A stretch of 64,000 bases of DNA from Gemmatimonadales bacterium (GTDB lineage Bacteria > Gemmatimonadota > Gemmatimonadetes > Gemmatimonadales > GWC2-71-9). Position numbers and translations under genes: made by a program. Below the pieces are notes generated by a model. That model was given only the letters and a program-made list of their open reading frames with translations, did no database searches and was not told where the DNA came from. This document shows, one piece after another, positions 15,333 to 24,414 of this stretch (position 1 is its first letter; each line of letters starts with the position of its first letter). The DNA is taken from assembly GCA_019637315.1 (NCBI GenBank), contig JAHBVU010000005.1, forward strand, positions 186,001-250,000, read 5' to 3'.

Positions 15333-18008
15333 TCAGTCGCTCCGCAGGACGGTGTTGGGGTCGGCCCGCGTTGCCCGCAGGGTCGGCAGGGCGGTGGCGA
15401 TGAGGGCCACCAGCACCAGTACCAGGCTAACACCGCCGTAGACGAGGGGGTCGCGCGCCGACTGCCGGAACAGGAGCGGCTCGATCCACCCGGAGAGGAT
15501 CAGCGCCAGGACGAGGCCCGCAGCCACGCCGGCGAGCGTGAGCGTGAGTGCGCGCCTGAGCACCAGGGCGACCAGGTTCGCGCGCTGCGCGCCGAGCGCC
15601 GTACGGACACCGAGCTCGTGCATCCGTTGCGCCACGTCGTATCCCATCACCCCGTATAGGCCGATCGCAGCCACCACCAGCGCCAACGCGCCGAAGGCCA
15701 GAAACATCGTGGCGCCCATCCGCCAGGAGCGGTGGCGCTGGGTATACATGTCGCCCATGGCCTGTACGTAGAGGTAGGACAGGCCGGGCAGCTCCCGCTG
15801 CAGCGCCCGCCGGATGCCCTCCGCCTCGGCGCGGGCGTCACCTCGGATGCGGAGCGCAAGCTGCCAGCCGCCCTCGTCGAGCTGGGCCTGCGGCAGGTAG
15901 TAACGCAAGGTGCGCTCCGCCAACGGGTCCTGCAGCGCATCCTCGGCGACACCGATCACGGTGGTGCAGGGCATCGTCTCGGGCGGCCGGTTCATCCAGC
16001 CCACGCGAATGCATTGGCCCAGCGGATCCCGGTCGGGCCACAAGGTCTGCGCCATCGCGGCGCTTACCACGACGACCGGCGGGCTGCCGTCCCGGTCGGC
16101 GCCGGTAAAGGCCCGGCCGCGGAGGATGCGGGTCTTCACTACGTCGAAGTACCGGTGCGAAGCAATCTGATAGCTGAACCGTCCGAGGCGCGTCACCGAA
16201 TCGATGCCTGGCACGGCGAGACCGAATGTCGAGGTGCCCTGCATCGGGACGCTGGAGACCCACGCCGCGGCCTCGACGGCGGGAAGCCGGTGGGCCGCCT
16301 CGAGGATGTGGTCGCGAACGGCGATGCGTTCGGCCGGGCTAGTCGCCGAGCCGCGGCGTTCCCAGACCATCAGGAGTACCGGTTCGGGATCGAAGCCGGC
16401 CGGCAGCGCCTGAACGCGCACCAAGCTGCGCACGAAGAGGCCGGCGCCCACCAGCAGGAGGACGGAAAGCGCAGCTTGCGCCACCAGGAGCATCGATCGG
16501 GCGTGCGACCGGTCCGCCGAGCCGGCGCGGCTGCCCGTCGTGAGCCGGCTTGCGGGCAACTCGCGCCGGGCGAACAGTACGGGAGCGACCCCTGTGGCTA
16601 CTGCCGCCAGCAGCGCAGCGGCGCTGGCGAGGCCCAGGGTCCGCCAGTCGGTTACCACGTCGAACGAACTCGCGAATGGCAGGAACATCCGCTGGAGCCC
16701 GATGCCGGCCCATTGCGCGGCGAGCAGACCGGCGGCGCAGCCGATCAGCGAGAGCAGCAGGCTCTCGGTGAGCGCTTGGCGGACCAGACGCCCGCGGCTT
16801 ACCCCCAACGCGAGGCGCAATGCGAGCTCCCGCCGCCGGCCGACCGCGCGCGCCAGATACAGATTGGCGACGTTGGCGCAGGCGATGATCAGCACGATCG
16901 CGGCGACGCCCGCGACCCAGAGCAGCGTGCGCATCTCGAGGCCGGCGTCCGGCCCGGCCGCCGTCTGCAGTGGCCCGGCCATCGCGCGCGGGCTGGCGCG
17001 TTCGGTCTGCAGGAAGTTCGGATGCACCGCGCGCGCGGCCACCCGGCTCCGGACGAACGCCGCGGTCAGGTCCGCGGTCGCCTGGTCACGATCGATGCCC
17101 GGCTTACGGCGGACCATCATCTCGGTCCAGTCCCAGGTGTACTGATGATGGTAGTCGGTCGGGGCTCCCCAGCCTTCGTGGACCGCGTAGGCCGTGATCG
17201 GAATGAAGACGGCCGGATCGCGGGTCTGCGCGACGCCCACGAAGCCGGGCGGTGCCACACCCACTACCTGGTAACGTGCGGAGCCGATCTGGATCGTTTC
17301 GCCCAAAACGTTCCGGCCGCCGAGCTCGGCCTGCCAGAATCGATGGCCGAGCACCACGACGTCGGTGCCCGCCGGCAGTGCATCCTCGGCCGGCCCGAAG
17401 AATCGGCCTGCTGCAGGTCGCGCCTCGAAGAAGTCGAAGAACGAGGCGCTCACGCCATAGACAGGGTGTTCCCGCGCATCCTCACCGCTCCCGATCGCAT
17501 GGCGTGCCGCCACGAACGCCGCGGATTCGGAAAAGGATGATGTCCAGCGCCGCAGATCGAGATAGCGGGTATAGGGGAAACTCACCGAAGTGGTGGTGGC
17601 GTCGTTGCGACCGCTGAGCTGCAGATAGACCCGATCCACCGTGGCAGGATCGCGCAGGTACGGATAGGGCCGGAACATCAGCCGGTCGATCACCCCGAAC
17701 ATCGCCGCGTTGGCGCCGATGCCAAGCCCGAGCGTCAGGATGACCGTTGCCGCGAATCCGGGCGAGCGACGGAGACCGCGCAGGGCATATCGAATGTCCT
17801 GCAGCAGATCGTCGAGCCAGCGGATCGACCACATATCCCGGGTGTTCTCTTTGAGGCGGGTCAGGTTGCCCAACCGGCGGACGGCTGCCGAGCCGTCGTC
17901 GCGCTCCAGCTGTGCCCGGTGAAAGCGCAGCTCCTCAGCCAGCTCGGCATCGAGCCGGTCGCGCCTGGGCCAGTCGCGCAGCTTGGCCAGCAGCTCGCGG
18001 AAGGTCAT
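15333..18008 (-). CDS. ADOP-type large ABC/MacB-like permease, proximal copy
   Basis: 891 residues, same architecture as its downstream neighbour: cytosolic leader with the shared LAKLRDW.., LDAELAEELRFH and NTRDMWSIRWLDDL segments, then two MacB-core/FtsX units. The two genes are diverged tandem duplicates. Its ATG at 18008 overlaps the PadR stop by four bases (ATGA), so it is translated with the regulator. No ATP-binding subunit nearby. Confidence 0.88.
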   Translation of the reverse strand: MTFRELLAKLRDWPRRDRLDAELAEELRFHRAQLERDDGSAAVRRLGNLTRLKENTRDMWSIRWLDDLLQDIRYALRGLRRSPGFAATVILTLGLGIGANAAMFGVIDRLMFRPYPYLRDPATVDRVYLQLSGRNDATTTSVSFPYTRYLDLRRWTSSFSESAAFVAARHAIGSGEDAREHPVYGVSASFFDFFEARPAAGRFFGPAEDALPAGTDVVVLGHRFWQAELGGRNVLGETIQIGSARYQVVGVAPPGFVGVAQTRDPAVFIPITAYAVHEGWGAPTDYHHQYTWDWTEMMVRRKPGIDRDQATADLTAAFVRSRVAARAVHPNFLQTERASPRAMAGPLQTAAGPDAGLEMRTLLWVAGVAAIVLIIACANVANLYLARAVGRRRELALRLALGVSRGRLVRQALTESLLLSLIGCAAGLLAAQWAGIGLQRMFLPFASSFDVVTDWRTLGLASAAALLAAVATGVAPVLFARRELPASRLTTGSRAGSADRSHARSMLLVAQAALSVLLLVGAGLFVRSLVRVQALPAGFDPEPVLLMVWERRGSATSPAERIAVRDHILEAAHRLPAVEAAAWVSSVPMQGTSTFGLAVPGIDSVTRLGRFSYQIASHRYFDVVKTRILRGRAFTGADRDGSPPVVVVSAAMAQTLWPDRDPLGQCIRVGWMNRPPETMPCTTVIGVAEDALQDPLAERTLRYYLPQAQLDEGGWQLALRIRGDARAEAEGIRRALQRELPGLSYLYVQAMGDMYTQRHRSWRMGATMFLAFGALALVVAAIGLYGVMGYDVAQRMHELGVRTALGAQRANLVALVLRRALTLTLAGVAAGLVLALILSGWIEPLLFRQSARDPLVYGGVSLVLVLVALIATALPTLRATRADPNTVLRSD

Positions 18009-18361
18009 TGGGCTGGCTTCATGACCCGCGCAATGGCTGCGACCAAGTCGGCAAAGCCGCTTTCCTGCTCACCGAGCTGTCGGCGACCGGCCGTCGTGAC
18101 GGTGTAGTACCGCGCCCGCTGGTTGTTGGGCGTTACCCCCCACTCGGCCTTGATCCAGCCCTTCTGTCGCATCCGCTGCAGGGCCGGATAGAGCGACCCT
18201 TCCTCGACCTTGAGCACGTCCTGTGAGAGCCGCTGGATGTGCTGCGCGATGCCGTAACCGTGCATCGACTGTGCGGTGAGGGTCTTCAGGATCAACATGT
18301 CGAGCGTGCCGGGGAGGAGATCGCGCTTGGAATCGGGCGCCATGGCAGGGGCATCGTTCAT
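18005..18361 (-). CDS. PadR family transcriptional regulator
   Basis: 118 residues with the PadR winged helix: LLPGTLDMLILKTL, HGYGIAQHIQRLS, VEEGSLYPALQRM and the wing RARYYTVTTAGRRQL. First gene of the operon with two ADOP permeases, the standard arrangement for this pair of families, so it probably represses them. Start ATG 18361; a shorter start at MAPDSKRD is possible. No clear ribosome site. Confidence 0.92.
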   Translation of the reverse strand: MNDAPAMAPDSKRDLLPGTLDMLILKTLTAQSMHGYGIAQHIQRLSQDVLKVEEGSLYPALQRMRQKGWIKAEWGVTPNNQRARYYTVTTAGRRQLGEQESGFADLVAAIARVMKPAQ

Positions 18362-18368
18362 CTAGGGG

Positions 18369-18381
18369 ATAGACAATCTAT
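18369..18381. promoter_or_regulatory. Candidate PadR operator
   Basis: ATAGACAATCTAT is a 5-3-5 inverted repeat in an otherwise GC-rich gap, eight bases before the PadR start codon. PadR proteins bind short AT-rich palindromes of this kind near their own promoters. Assignment rests on position and symmetry only. Confidence 0.4.
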
Positions 18382-18621
18382 GTCCTGGCAGGTTTCCCGC
18401 AAGAGGGCGTCGTATCGAAGGGGTGTCGGACGAATTAGAAACGCGGGTAACGCAGGCGGTCCGACCGGTCTGAGGCAGCCAAGCCGTGCCCATATAGAGT
18501 TGGACACGCCGTTTCGGGCTTTCGTTGCCGCCCTCCCGGAGTGGGTCGGCTCGGCGTAGTTTGCAGGATTCCAATCTGCCGTCAGATCCTGCCGTACCCC
18601 GTTCCCCCGACCGGAGTCATG

Positions 18622-20262
18622 ATGCGGTCTCGTTGCGTCCTCCTTGGAGCACTTCTGGCTGCGGCTGCGGTGCCAGCCGGCGCACAAACTGGCACGCGAG
18701 CGGCCGGTGCCGACCGCCGGCTCGAGCCGCTCAAGCGCGAAGCACTGGCCCTGGTCGAGGCACGCGCCAAGCTGGTCCAGGAAATCAACGACCAGATCTT
18801 CAGCTACGGCGAGCTCGGTTTCCAGGAATCGGAAACGTCGCGCTATCTCGTCGGACTCCTGCGCAATGAGGGCTTCACGGTCACCGAGGGCATCTCCGGG
18901 ATGCCGACCGCGTGGGTGGCGACGTGGGGTTCGGGTAAGCCGGTCATTGCGCTCGGTTCTGATATCGACGCGATTCCGCAGGCCTCGCAGATGCCGGGCG
19001 TTGCCTGCCGGGTACCGTTGGTGGACGGCGCCCCTGGTCACGGCGAGGGTCACAACTCCGGCCAGGCGGTGGTGATCGCGGCAGCGCTCGCGGTCAAAGG
19101 GCTGATGGAACGGGAGCGGCTGCCGGGCACGATCAAGATCTGGCCTGGGGTTGCCGAGGAGCAGCTCGGTGCCAAGGCGTTCTTCGCGCGCGACGGGCTC
19201 TTCAAGGACGTCGACGTCAGCTTCTTTACTCATGTCTTCCACAACTTCACGACGCCGTCGGAAGCCCCGAATGGGTACAGCGGCCTTGTCTCGCTCCTGT
19301 ACACATTCCAAGGCGCCAGTGCGCACAGCGCCGGGGCGCCCTGGCGCGGCCGGAGTGCGCTCGACGCGGTCGAGCTGATGAACGTGGGGATGAACTATCG
19401 GCGCGAGCATCTCGGGCTCGACCACCGGTCCCACTATACGGTCCGGGATGGCGGGGATCAGCCTAACGTGGTTCCGTCGACCGCGTCGGTCTGGTACTTC
19501 CTGCGCGAGATCGAGGCGTCCGGCGTCCGGAGCGTCTGGGCCGTGGCCGACTCGGTGGCCCGGGGCGCCGCGATGATGACCGGCACCACCCTCGCGAGCA
19601 CCCGCGTGCTCGGTGCCGCGTGGCCGCCCCATTTCAACCGGCCCGTGGCGGAAGCCATGGGGGCCAACATCAAGCGCGTCGGAATGCCGAAGTGGTCGGA
19701 CGACGACGTCCGATTTGCCAAGGCGATTCAGCGTGAACTAAAAATGCCCGAGCGTGGTCTCGATACCATCGCTCGCGGGCTGGACCGACCGCCCCCGGCC
19801 GCGGAGCGCAGGGGTGGCGGGTCGGATGACATCGGCGACGTCTCGTGGTCGGTGCCGACGGTACAGCTCTTCTATCCCTCGAACGTGCCCGGCACGCCCG
19901 GGCACAACTGGGCCGACGCGATCGCGATGGCGACGCCGATCGCTCACAAAGGTGCGACCGCCGGGGCCAAGGCGCTGGCCCTCACCATGATCGATGTGCT
20001 GCTGACTCCAGCGCTCGTGACGGCTGCGTGGGACTATTTTCGCAATGAACAGACCAAGGACCTGAAGTACGAGCCGTTCGTGCGCGCCGAGGATCGTCCG
20101 GCCGTCGAACTGAACGGGCCGATCCTGGCGCGGTATCGCGACCGGATGCGACCCTACTACTATGACGCAGCCAAGTATCCCACCTACCTCGACCAGCTTG
20201 GCGTGAGCTATCCCACGCTGCGCGCGGCCGACGGCAGCTGCGGACCGCGGCCCCGTCCCTGA
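18622..20262 (+). CDS. Secreted M20 family amidohydrolase/peptidase (AbgB-like), copy 1
   Basis: 546 residues, signal peptide to about residue 22 (VPAGAQ). Metal and catalytic segments of AbgB/M20D enzymes: GSDIDAIP, GHGEGHNSG, VAEEQLG, a dimerisation domain with GASAHSAGAPWRGRSALDAV, GGDQPNVVP and GSDDIGDVSW. The family removes an amide-linked group such as p-aminobenzoate-glutamate or N-acyl amino acids; here the enzyme works outside the cytoplasm. ATG 18622 is chosen because GGAG sits five bases before it; ATG 18619 is equally in frame. Divergent from the PadR operon and followed 23 bp later by a close paralogue. Confidence 0.9.
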   Translation: MRSRCVLLGALLAAAAVPAGAQTGTRAAGADRRLEPLKREALALVEARAKLVQEINDQIFSYGELGFQESETSRYLVGLLRNEGFTVTEGISGMPTAWVATWGSGKPVIALGSDIDAIPQASQMPGVACRVPLVDGAPGHGEGHNSGQAVVIAAALAVKGLMERERLPGTIKIWPGVAEEQLGAKAFFARDGLFKDVDVSFFTHVFHNFTTPSEAPNGYSGLVSLLYTFQGASAHSAGAPWRGRSALDAVELMNVGMNYRREHLGLDHRSHYTVRDGGDQPNVVPSTASVWYFLREIEASGVRSVWAVADSVARGAAMMTGTTLASTRVLGAAWPPHFNRPVAEAMGANIKRVGMPKWSDDDVRFAKAIQRELKMPERGLDTIARGLDRPPPAAERRGGGSDDIGDVSWSVPTVQLFYPSNVPGTPGHNWADAIAMATPIAHKGATAGAKALALTMIDVLLTPALVTAAWDYFRNEQTKDLKYEPFVRAEDRPAVELNGPILARYRDRMRPYYYDAAKYPTYLDQLGVSYPTLRAADGSCGPRPRP

Positions 20263-20285
20263 TTGTCATGCACATGGAGCGACCA

Positions 20286-21917
20286 ATGCGCCAACTCCTA
20301 CTCCTGGGTACCCTCGTTTTCCTGGCCGATGCCGGCCTCCTGGCCCAGACCAGGTCGACCGCTCGGCCCGATCCGCGTCTGGCCCGTCTCAAGAAGGAGG
20401 TCGTCAGCGACGTCCAGGGCCGTGCCAAAGCGACCCAGGAAATGGTTGACCAGGTCTTCAGTTTCGGTGAACTCGGCTTCCAGGAGTTCGAAACCTCGAA
20501 GTACCTGACTGACATCCTGCGGCGCGAGGGCTTTACGATCGAGGAGAACTATGCCGGTATTCCGACGGCCTGGGTCGCTACCTGGGGTTCGGGCAAGCCG
20601 GTGATCGCGCTGGGCTCGGACATCGATGGCATTCCGCAGGCCTCGCAGTTCCCCGGGGTGGCGTGCCGGGCGCCGATGGTGCCTGGTGGCCCGGGCCATG
20701 GTGAGGGACACAACGCGGGCCAGGGCCTCAACATCACCGCTGCGCTGGCAGTCAAGCGCCTGATGGAGCGTGAAAAGATTCCCGGCACCATCAAGCTCTG
20801 GCCGGGTGTGGCCGAGGAGCAGATCGGAACCAAGGCGTACTTCGTGCGGGCGGGGCTCTTCAAGGACGTCGACATCAACATCTTTACCCACGTGGCCAAC
20901 ACCCTGGGTGTTTCGTGGGGGCAGCCCGACGGCACCGGGCTCGTCTCGGTCGAGTACACCTTCCGTGGCACCTCGGCGCACTCGGCTGGTGCACCGTGGC
21001 GGGGGCGGAGCGCGCTCGACGCGGTCGAGTTGATGAACGTCGGGTGGAATTTCCGGCGTGAGCATCTCCGGTTGTCGCACCGGTCGCACTACATCGTCAG
21101 TAACGGCGGTGACCAGCCCAACGTCGTTCCGCAGGTAGCGTCGGTCTGGTACTACTTCCGCGACACCGACTACCAGAACATCAAGTACGTCTGGGCTGTC
21201 GCCGACTCGATTGCGCTTGGGGCCGCGATGATGACCGGCACCACGCTCGAGCCGACTCGCGTGCTGGGTTCCGCCTGGCCGCAGCACCATAACAAGCCGA
21301 TTGCCGAGGCCATGCACGAGAACATCAAAGTTGTGGGCATGCCGGAGTGGTCGGAGGACGATCAGCGGTTTGCCAAGGCGGTTCAGGTCGAGATGAAGGT
21401 GCGGGAGCAGGGCCTCAATACTGAGGTCGGCGAGCTGCGTCCACCGCCGCGTCCGGAAGACATGCGGGGCGGCGGGTCGGACGACATCGGTGACGTGACC
21501 TGGGCCCTGCCATCGGTCACGCTCCGCTTCCCGTCCAACATTCCGGGTCTGCCGGGTCATAACTGGACCGACGCGATTGCGATGGCAACGCCGGTTGCGC
21601 ACAAGGGTGCCACGGCGGGTGCCAAGGCACTGGCCATGACGATGCTCGACATTCTGCTCACGCCGCAGCTGGTGACCGATGCCTGGGACTACTATCGGAA
21701 CGTGCAGACCAAGGACGTCAAGTACGAGCCGCTGATTCGTCCGCAGGACCGGCCGGCGATTCATCTCAATGAGGGGATTCTGGCGCGGTATCGAGACAAG
21801 ATGCGGCCCTTCTACTATGACGCGTCCAAGTATCCGACCTATCTCGAGCAGCTCGGCGTGAAGTATCCGATGGTGCGTGCGCCGAACGGCAGCTGTGGTC
21901 CTGTGGCGACTCCGTGA
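20286..21917 (+). CDS. Secreted M20 family amidohydrolase/peptidase (AbgB-like), copy 2
   Basis: 543 residues, colinear with the preceding gene (GSDIDGIP, GHGEGHNAG, GTSAHSAGAPWRGRS, GSDDIGDVTW all present), so the two are tandem duplicates that have diverged. Signal peptide ends near LLAQ (residue 20). ATG 20286 gives a proper signal peptide and has GGAG seven bases upstream, so I prefer it to ATG 20268. Its stop overlaps the next gene's GTG start (GTGA), which couples it to the unknown protein and the TraG-like ATPase. Confidence 0.9.
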   Translation: MRQLLLLGTLVFLADAGLLAQTRSTARPDPRLARLKKEVVSDVQGRAKATQEMVDQVFSFGELGFQEFETSKYLTDILRREGFTIEENYAGIPTAWVATWGSGKPVIALGSDIDGIPQASQFPGVACRAPMVPGGPGHGEGHNAGQGLNITAALAVKRLMEREKIPGTIKLWPGVAEEQIGTKAYFVRAGLFKDVDINIFTHVANTLGVSWGQPDGTGLVSVEYTFRGTSAHSAGAPWRGRSALDAVELMNVGWNFRREHLRLSHRSHYIVSNGGDQPNVVPQVASVWYYFRDTDYQNIKYVWAVADSIALGAAMMTGTTLEPTRVLGSAWPQHHNKPIAEAMHENIKVVGMPEWSEDDQRFAKAVQVEMKVREQGLNTEVGELRPPPRPEDMRGGGSDDIGDVTWALPSVTLRFPSNIPGLPGHNWTDAIAMATPVAHKGATAGAKALAMTMLDILLTPQLVTDAWDYYRNVQTKDVKYEPLIRPQDRPAIHLNEGILARYRDKMRPFYYDASKYPTYLEQLGVKYPMVRAPNGSCGPVATP

Positions 21918-22651
21918 CCGCACCGGACACTGCGGTACCCGGCGCGCCAGCGTTGGCCAAGTCCGAGGCGTGGGCAGCGCCGCCGCTCATTGCGGGAGAC
22001 TGGCGGGACCTGACGATGGCAGAGTCGGTGCCCCTGTTGCTCCGCTATGCGCAGAAGGCGGAATCGGAACGACTCCGGCGGCTGTTCGTAGAGCACTGGC
22101 CGGTCCGGGTTCGTGCCATGCGGCCGCGCTGCTATCCGGGGTGGATTCTTGCGGAGGTCGAGGCGGTGCTGCCGGACGGCGAGGCCGGGCTGCTGGCCTT
22201 CCTCTACGGACCTGGCGGCATCACGACGATCGACGGCAGCTCGAACCCGATTCACGACCTGAACGGAACCGGGGCGCTGGCTATCAAGGAGCCGGCGTTG
22301 GCCCTCGACTACCTGCGGTTCTTCTGCAGCGCAATCCATGGTGAGGAGGGGCGCTTCCAGATCGTCGAGTCGCCCTTTGATCTGCTGCCGATTGCGGATG
22401 CGGAGGCCCGCGCGGCGGTCCTGGCCGCTTCCAAGTCTCTGCGACAGGCCTCCGTCCATGGTGGGGACGGAACTTATCTCGGGCACGGCTCGGTCCTCTA
22501 CGGCGGCAGCCTGTTTCATGCCACGTTCTCGGTGCAGCCCACCGGCAACATCACCATGGTCGACGACGAGCCCGTGACCCGCTTGCGGGTCCGACGTGAA
22601 CTCTTCCGACCGCCCTTCAGGATCGTCGATGACGAGGGGTATGATGCCTAA
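21914..22651 (+). CDS. Conserved-looking protein of unknown function, partner of the TraG-like ATPase
   Basis: 245 residues, no signal peptide or membrane segment, so probably cytoplasmic. I do not recognise a family. Visible features: an alpha-helical, Arg/Glu-rich segment at about 40-65, a beta-rich middle (GPGGITTIDGSSNPIHDLNGTG), then ALDYLRFFCSAIHGEEGRF and a C-terminal repeat of Gly-rich turns (HGGDGTYLGHGSVLYGGS). GTG start overlaps the M20 stop. The next gene begins 15 bases later, so the two are likely one unit. A copy of the octamer GCCTAACG spans its TAA stop. Confidence 0.75.
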   Translation: MTAPDTAVPGAPALAKSEAWAAPPLIAGDWRDLTMAESVPLLLRYAQKAESERLRRLFVEHWPVRVRAMRPRCYPGWILAEVEAVLPDGEAGLLAFLYGPGGITTIDGSSNPIHDLNGTGALAIKEPALALDYLRFFCSAIHGEEGRFQIVESPFDLLPIADAEARAAVLAASKSLRQASVHGGDGTYLGHGSVLYGGSLFHATFSVQPTGNITMVDDEPVTRLRVRRELFRPPFRIVDDEGYDA

Positions 22652-22666
22652 CGATGGAGCGGTGAG

Positions 22667-24289
22667 ATGAGTCCGGATGGACGGCGGCTGCCCGATACCT
22701 GGGCATCGATGGCTGGGCGGGAGGATGATGCGGCGGGCGCTCGGCGGCAGCGGCCGATGGCGACCCTCAAGATGCCCGACAGCCTGGGTACGCCTGGTCT
22801 GCTGATCGGCTGGTCGCTCGAAATGGAGCGGGGGCGCCGCCCGATGGGCTTCGGGGCCGGCGATGCGCAGCGCGCGCCGCGTTCCGGCTACATCGATCCG
22901 ATTCTGATGGAGACCGATGGTCACCTGATTACCGTTGCGCCGACCGGGGCGGGCAAGGGGGTAGGGTGCATCATCCCGGCGCTGCTCCGGTACGACGGGC
23001 CGATCATCGCGATCGATCCGAAAGGGGAAAACGTCGCCATCACGGCGCGGCGGCGGCGCGAGCTGGGTCATCAGGTCATCGTGCTCGATCCAATCGGCAT
23101 TACCGATCAGCCGGCGGCGGCGCTCAATCCCCTCGATATGCTCGACCCGACCTCGGCCACGACGGTGGATGAAGCGGCGGCGCTGGCCGGGGTTCTGATC
23201 GATCACAGGCAGGACGAGAAGAATCGATTCTGGTACGAGCGGGCGGCGCACCTCCTCTTCGGGGTCATTCTGCATACGATTGCGGACTATCCCGTCGAAG
23301 AACGTAATCTGAACACCGTGCGGAACTTGATCGGGTTGAGTTCCGGCGATCCGGACAAGCTGATCGAGGCAATGCGGATCTCGGTGCACCCCGAGGCCCG
23401 CGCCGTGGCACAGTCGCTCGCGGTCGGTGCCGCCGAGACCCGCGGCTCGATCGTCGCCGTGGCGCAGGATGGTGTCGACTTCCTCCGGGGCCCGCTGGTT
23501 CAGAATGCCATCCGGGAGACCACTTTCGACCTCGACGACGTGACGTTAGGCAAGCCGCTCTCGATCTACATCGTGGTCCCACCCCATATGCTCGAGAGCC
23601 ACGGCAAGCTGCTTCGGCTCTGGATCGCCACGCTGATGACGGCGATCACCCGGCGGCGAAGCCGGGCCAAGCAGGCTACGCTGTTTCTTCTGGACGAGGC
23701 CGCACAGTTGGGCACCCTGCCGCAATTGCGGCAGGCGATCACGCTGCTGCGCGGCTATGGGATGCGGACCTGGAGTTTCTGGCAGGATCTGAGCCAGCTT
23801 CGGCTGCTCTATCCGTCGGACTGGCAAACCATGGTCAACAACTGTCAGGTGCTGCAATGCTTCGGGGCCTTCAACTCGCTCGCTGCCCGTGACCTGCATG
23901 AGCTGACGGGATTCGGGACGCCCGACGCCATCGTCGACCTCGAGAATCACGAGATGATTCTACAGATCAGCGGCGATCAGCCCGTGATTGCCCGGGTACC
24001 GAACTACCGCTTTGATCCGCCCTTCAAGGGCCTGTTCGATGCCAATCCGTATTTCGATCCGGATCAGAACATCCTGCCGAAGGATCCGCCGCGGATCCGA
24101 TTGTTCGAGCGGCCTGAACCGGCAGTTCCTGCTCCGCTGCCAGTACCGGCGTTCCTGTCCCAGATGGATGAAGAGGAGGAATCAGACGAGGCGGCCGAGC
24201 CGGTCAGGGTGGGAGAAACGGATCGGCTGCTTCAAGTGTTGCTCGCGGGATGGGGCGATACCGGGCGTCCGCCATCTGCGCCGGGTTGA
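22667..24289 (+). CDS. Orphan TraG/VirD4-like coupling ATPase without membrane anchor
   Basis: 540 residues. Walker A is APTGAGKGVG (91-100), then IAIDPKGEN (115-122), Walker B TLFLLDEAA (338-346) and the conserved FWQDLSQL (371-378), the signature set of type IV coupling proteins that pump DNA or protein into a secretion channel. Typical VirD4 has two N-terminal membrane helices and about 600-700 residues; here the N-terminus is short and hydrophilic with none. No relaxase, mating-pair or pilus gene lies within the window. The acidic C-terminus (MDEEEESDEAAE) may be a docking tail. It probably works with the preceding gene in a non-conjugative role. Confidence 0.88.
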   Translation: MSPDGRRLPDTWASMAGREDDAAGARRQRPMATLKMPDSLGTPGLLIGWSLEMERGRRPMGFGAGDAQRAPRSGYIDPILMETDGHLITVAPTGAGKGVGCIIPALLRYDGPIIAIDPKGENVAITARRRRELGHQVIVLDPIGITDQPAAALNPLDMLDPTSATTVDEAAALAGVLIDHRQDEKNRFWYERAAHLLFGVILHTIADYPVEERNLNTVRNLIGLSSGDPDKLIEAMRISVHPEARAVAQSLAVGAAETRGSIVAVAQDGVDFLRGPLVQNAIRETTFDLDDVTLGKPLSIYIVVPPHMLESHGKLLRLWIATLMTAITRRRSRAKQATLFLLDEAAQLGTLPQLRQAITLLRGYGMRTWSFWQDLSQLRLLYPSDWQTMVNNCQVLQCFGAFNSLAARDLHELTGFGTPDAIVDLENHEMILQISGDQPVIARVPNYRFDPPFKGLFDANPYFDPDQNILPKDPPRIRLFERPEPAVPAPLPVPAFLSQMDEEEESDEAAEPVRVGETDRLLQVLLAGWGDTGRPPSAPG

Positions 24290-24325
24290 TCCGGCAGTCT
24301 CAGCCACCGGGTCATTGAGCTCGAT

Positions 24326-24360
24326 CACAGGCCGGCATCCGAAAGGGGTGCCGGCCTGTG
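24326..24360 (+). terminator. Strong hairpin with GAAA tetraloop after the TraG-like gene
   Basis: A perfect 12-bp stem, CACAGGCCGGCA (24326-24337) with 24349-24360, topped by CC-GAAA-GG, i.e. a GNRA tetraloop over a small internal bulge. Only a short T-tract (CGTTT) follows. It separates the ATPase operon from the DUF4349 lipoprotein gene. Confidence 0.7.
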
Positions 24361-24414
24361 CACGTTTCGGAGGCAGGCGCATCTCCCGGACCACTTCGGT
24401 TAAAGGAACGTGGT

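Noticed and set aside
22667-24289. Conjugative element or ICE inferred from the TraG-like gene
   Set aside because: No relaxase, channel genes, integrase, attachment repeats or change in base composition nearby.
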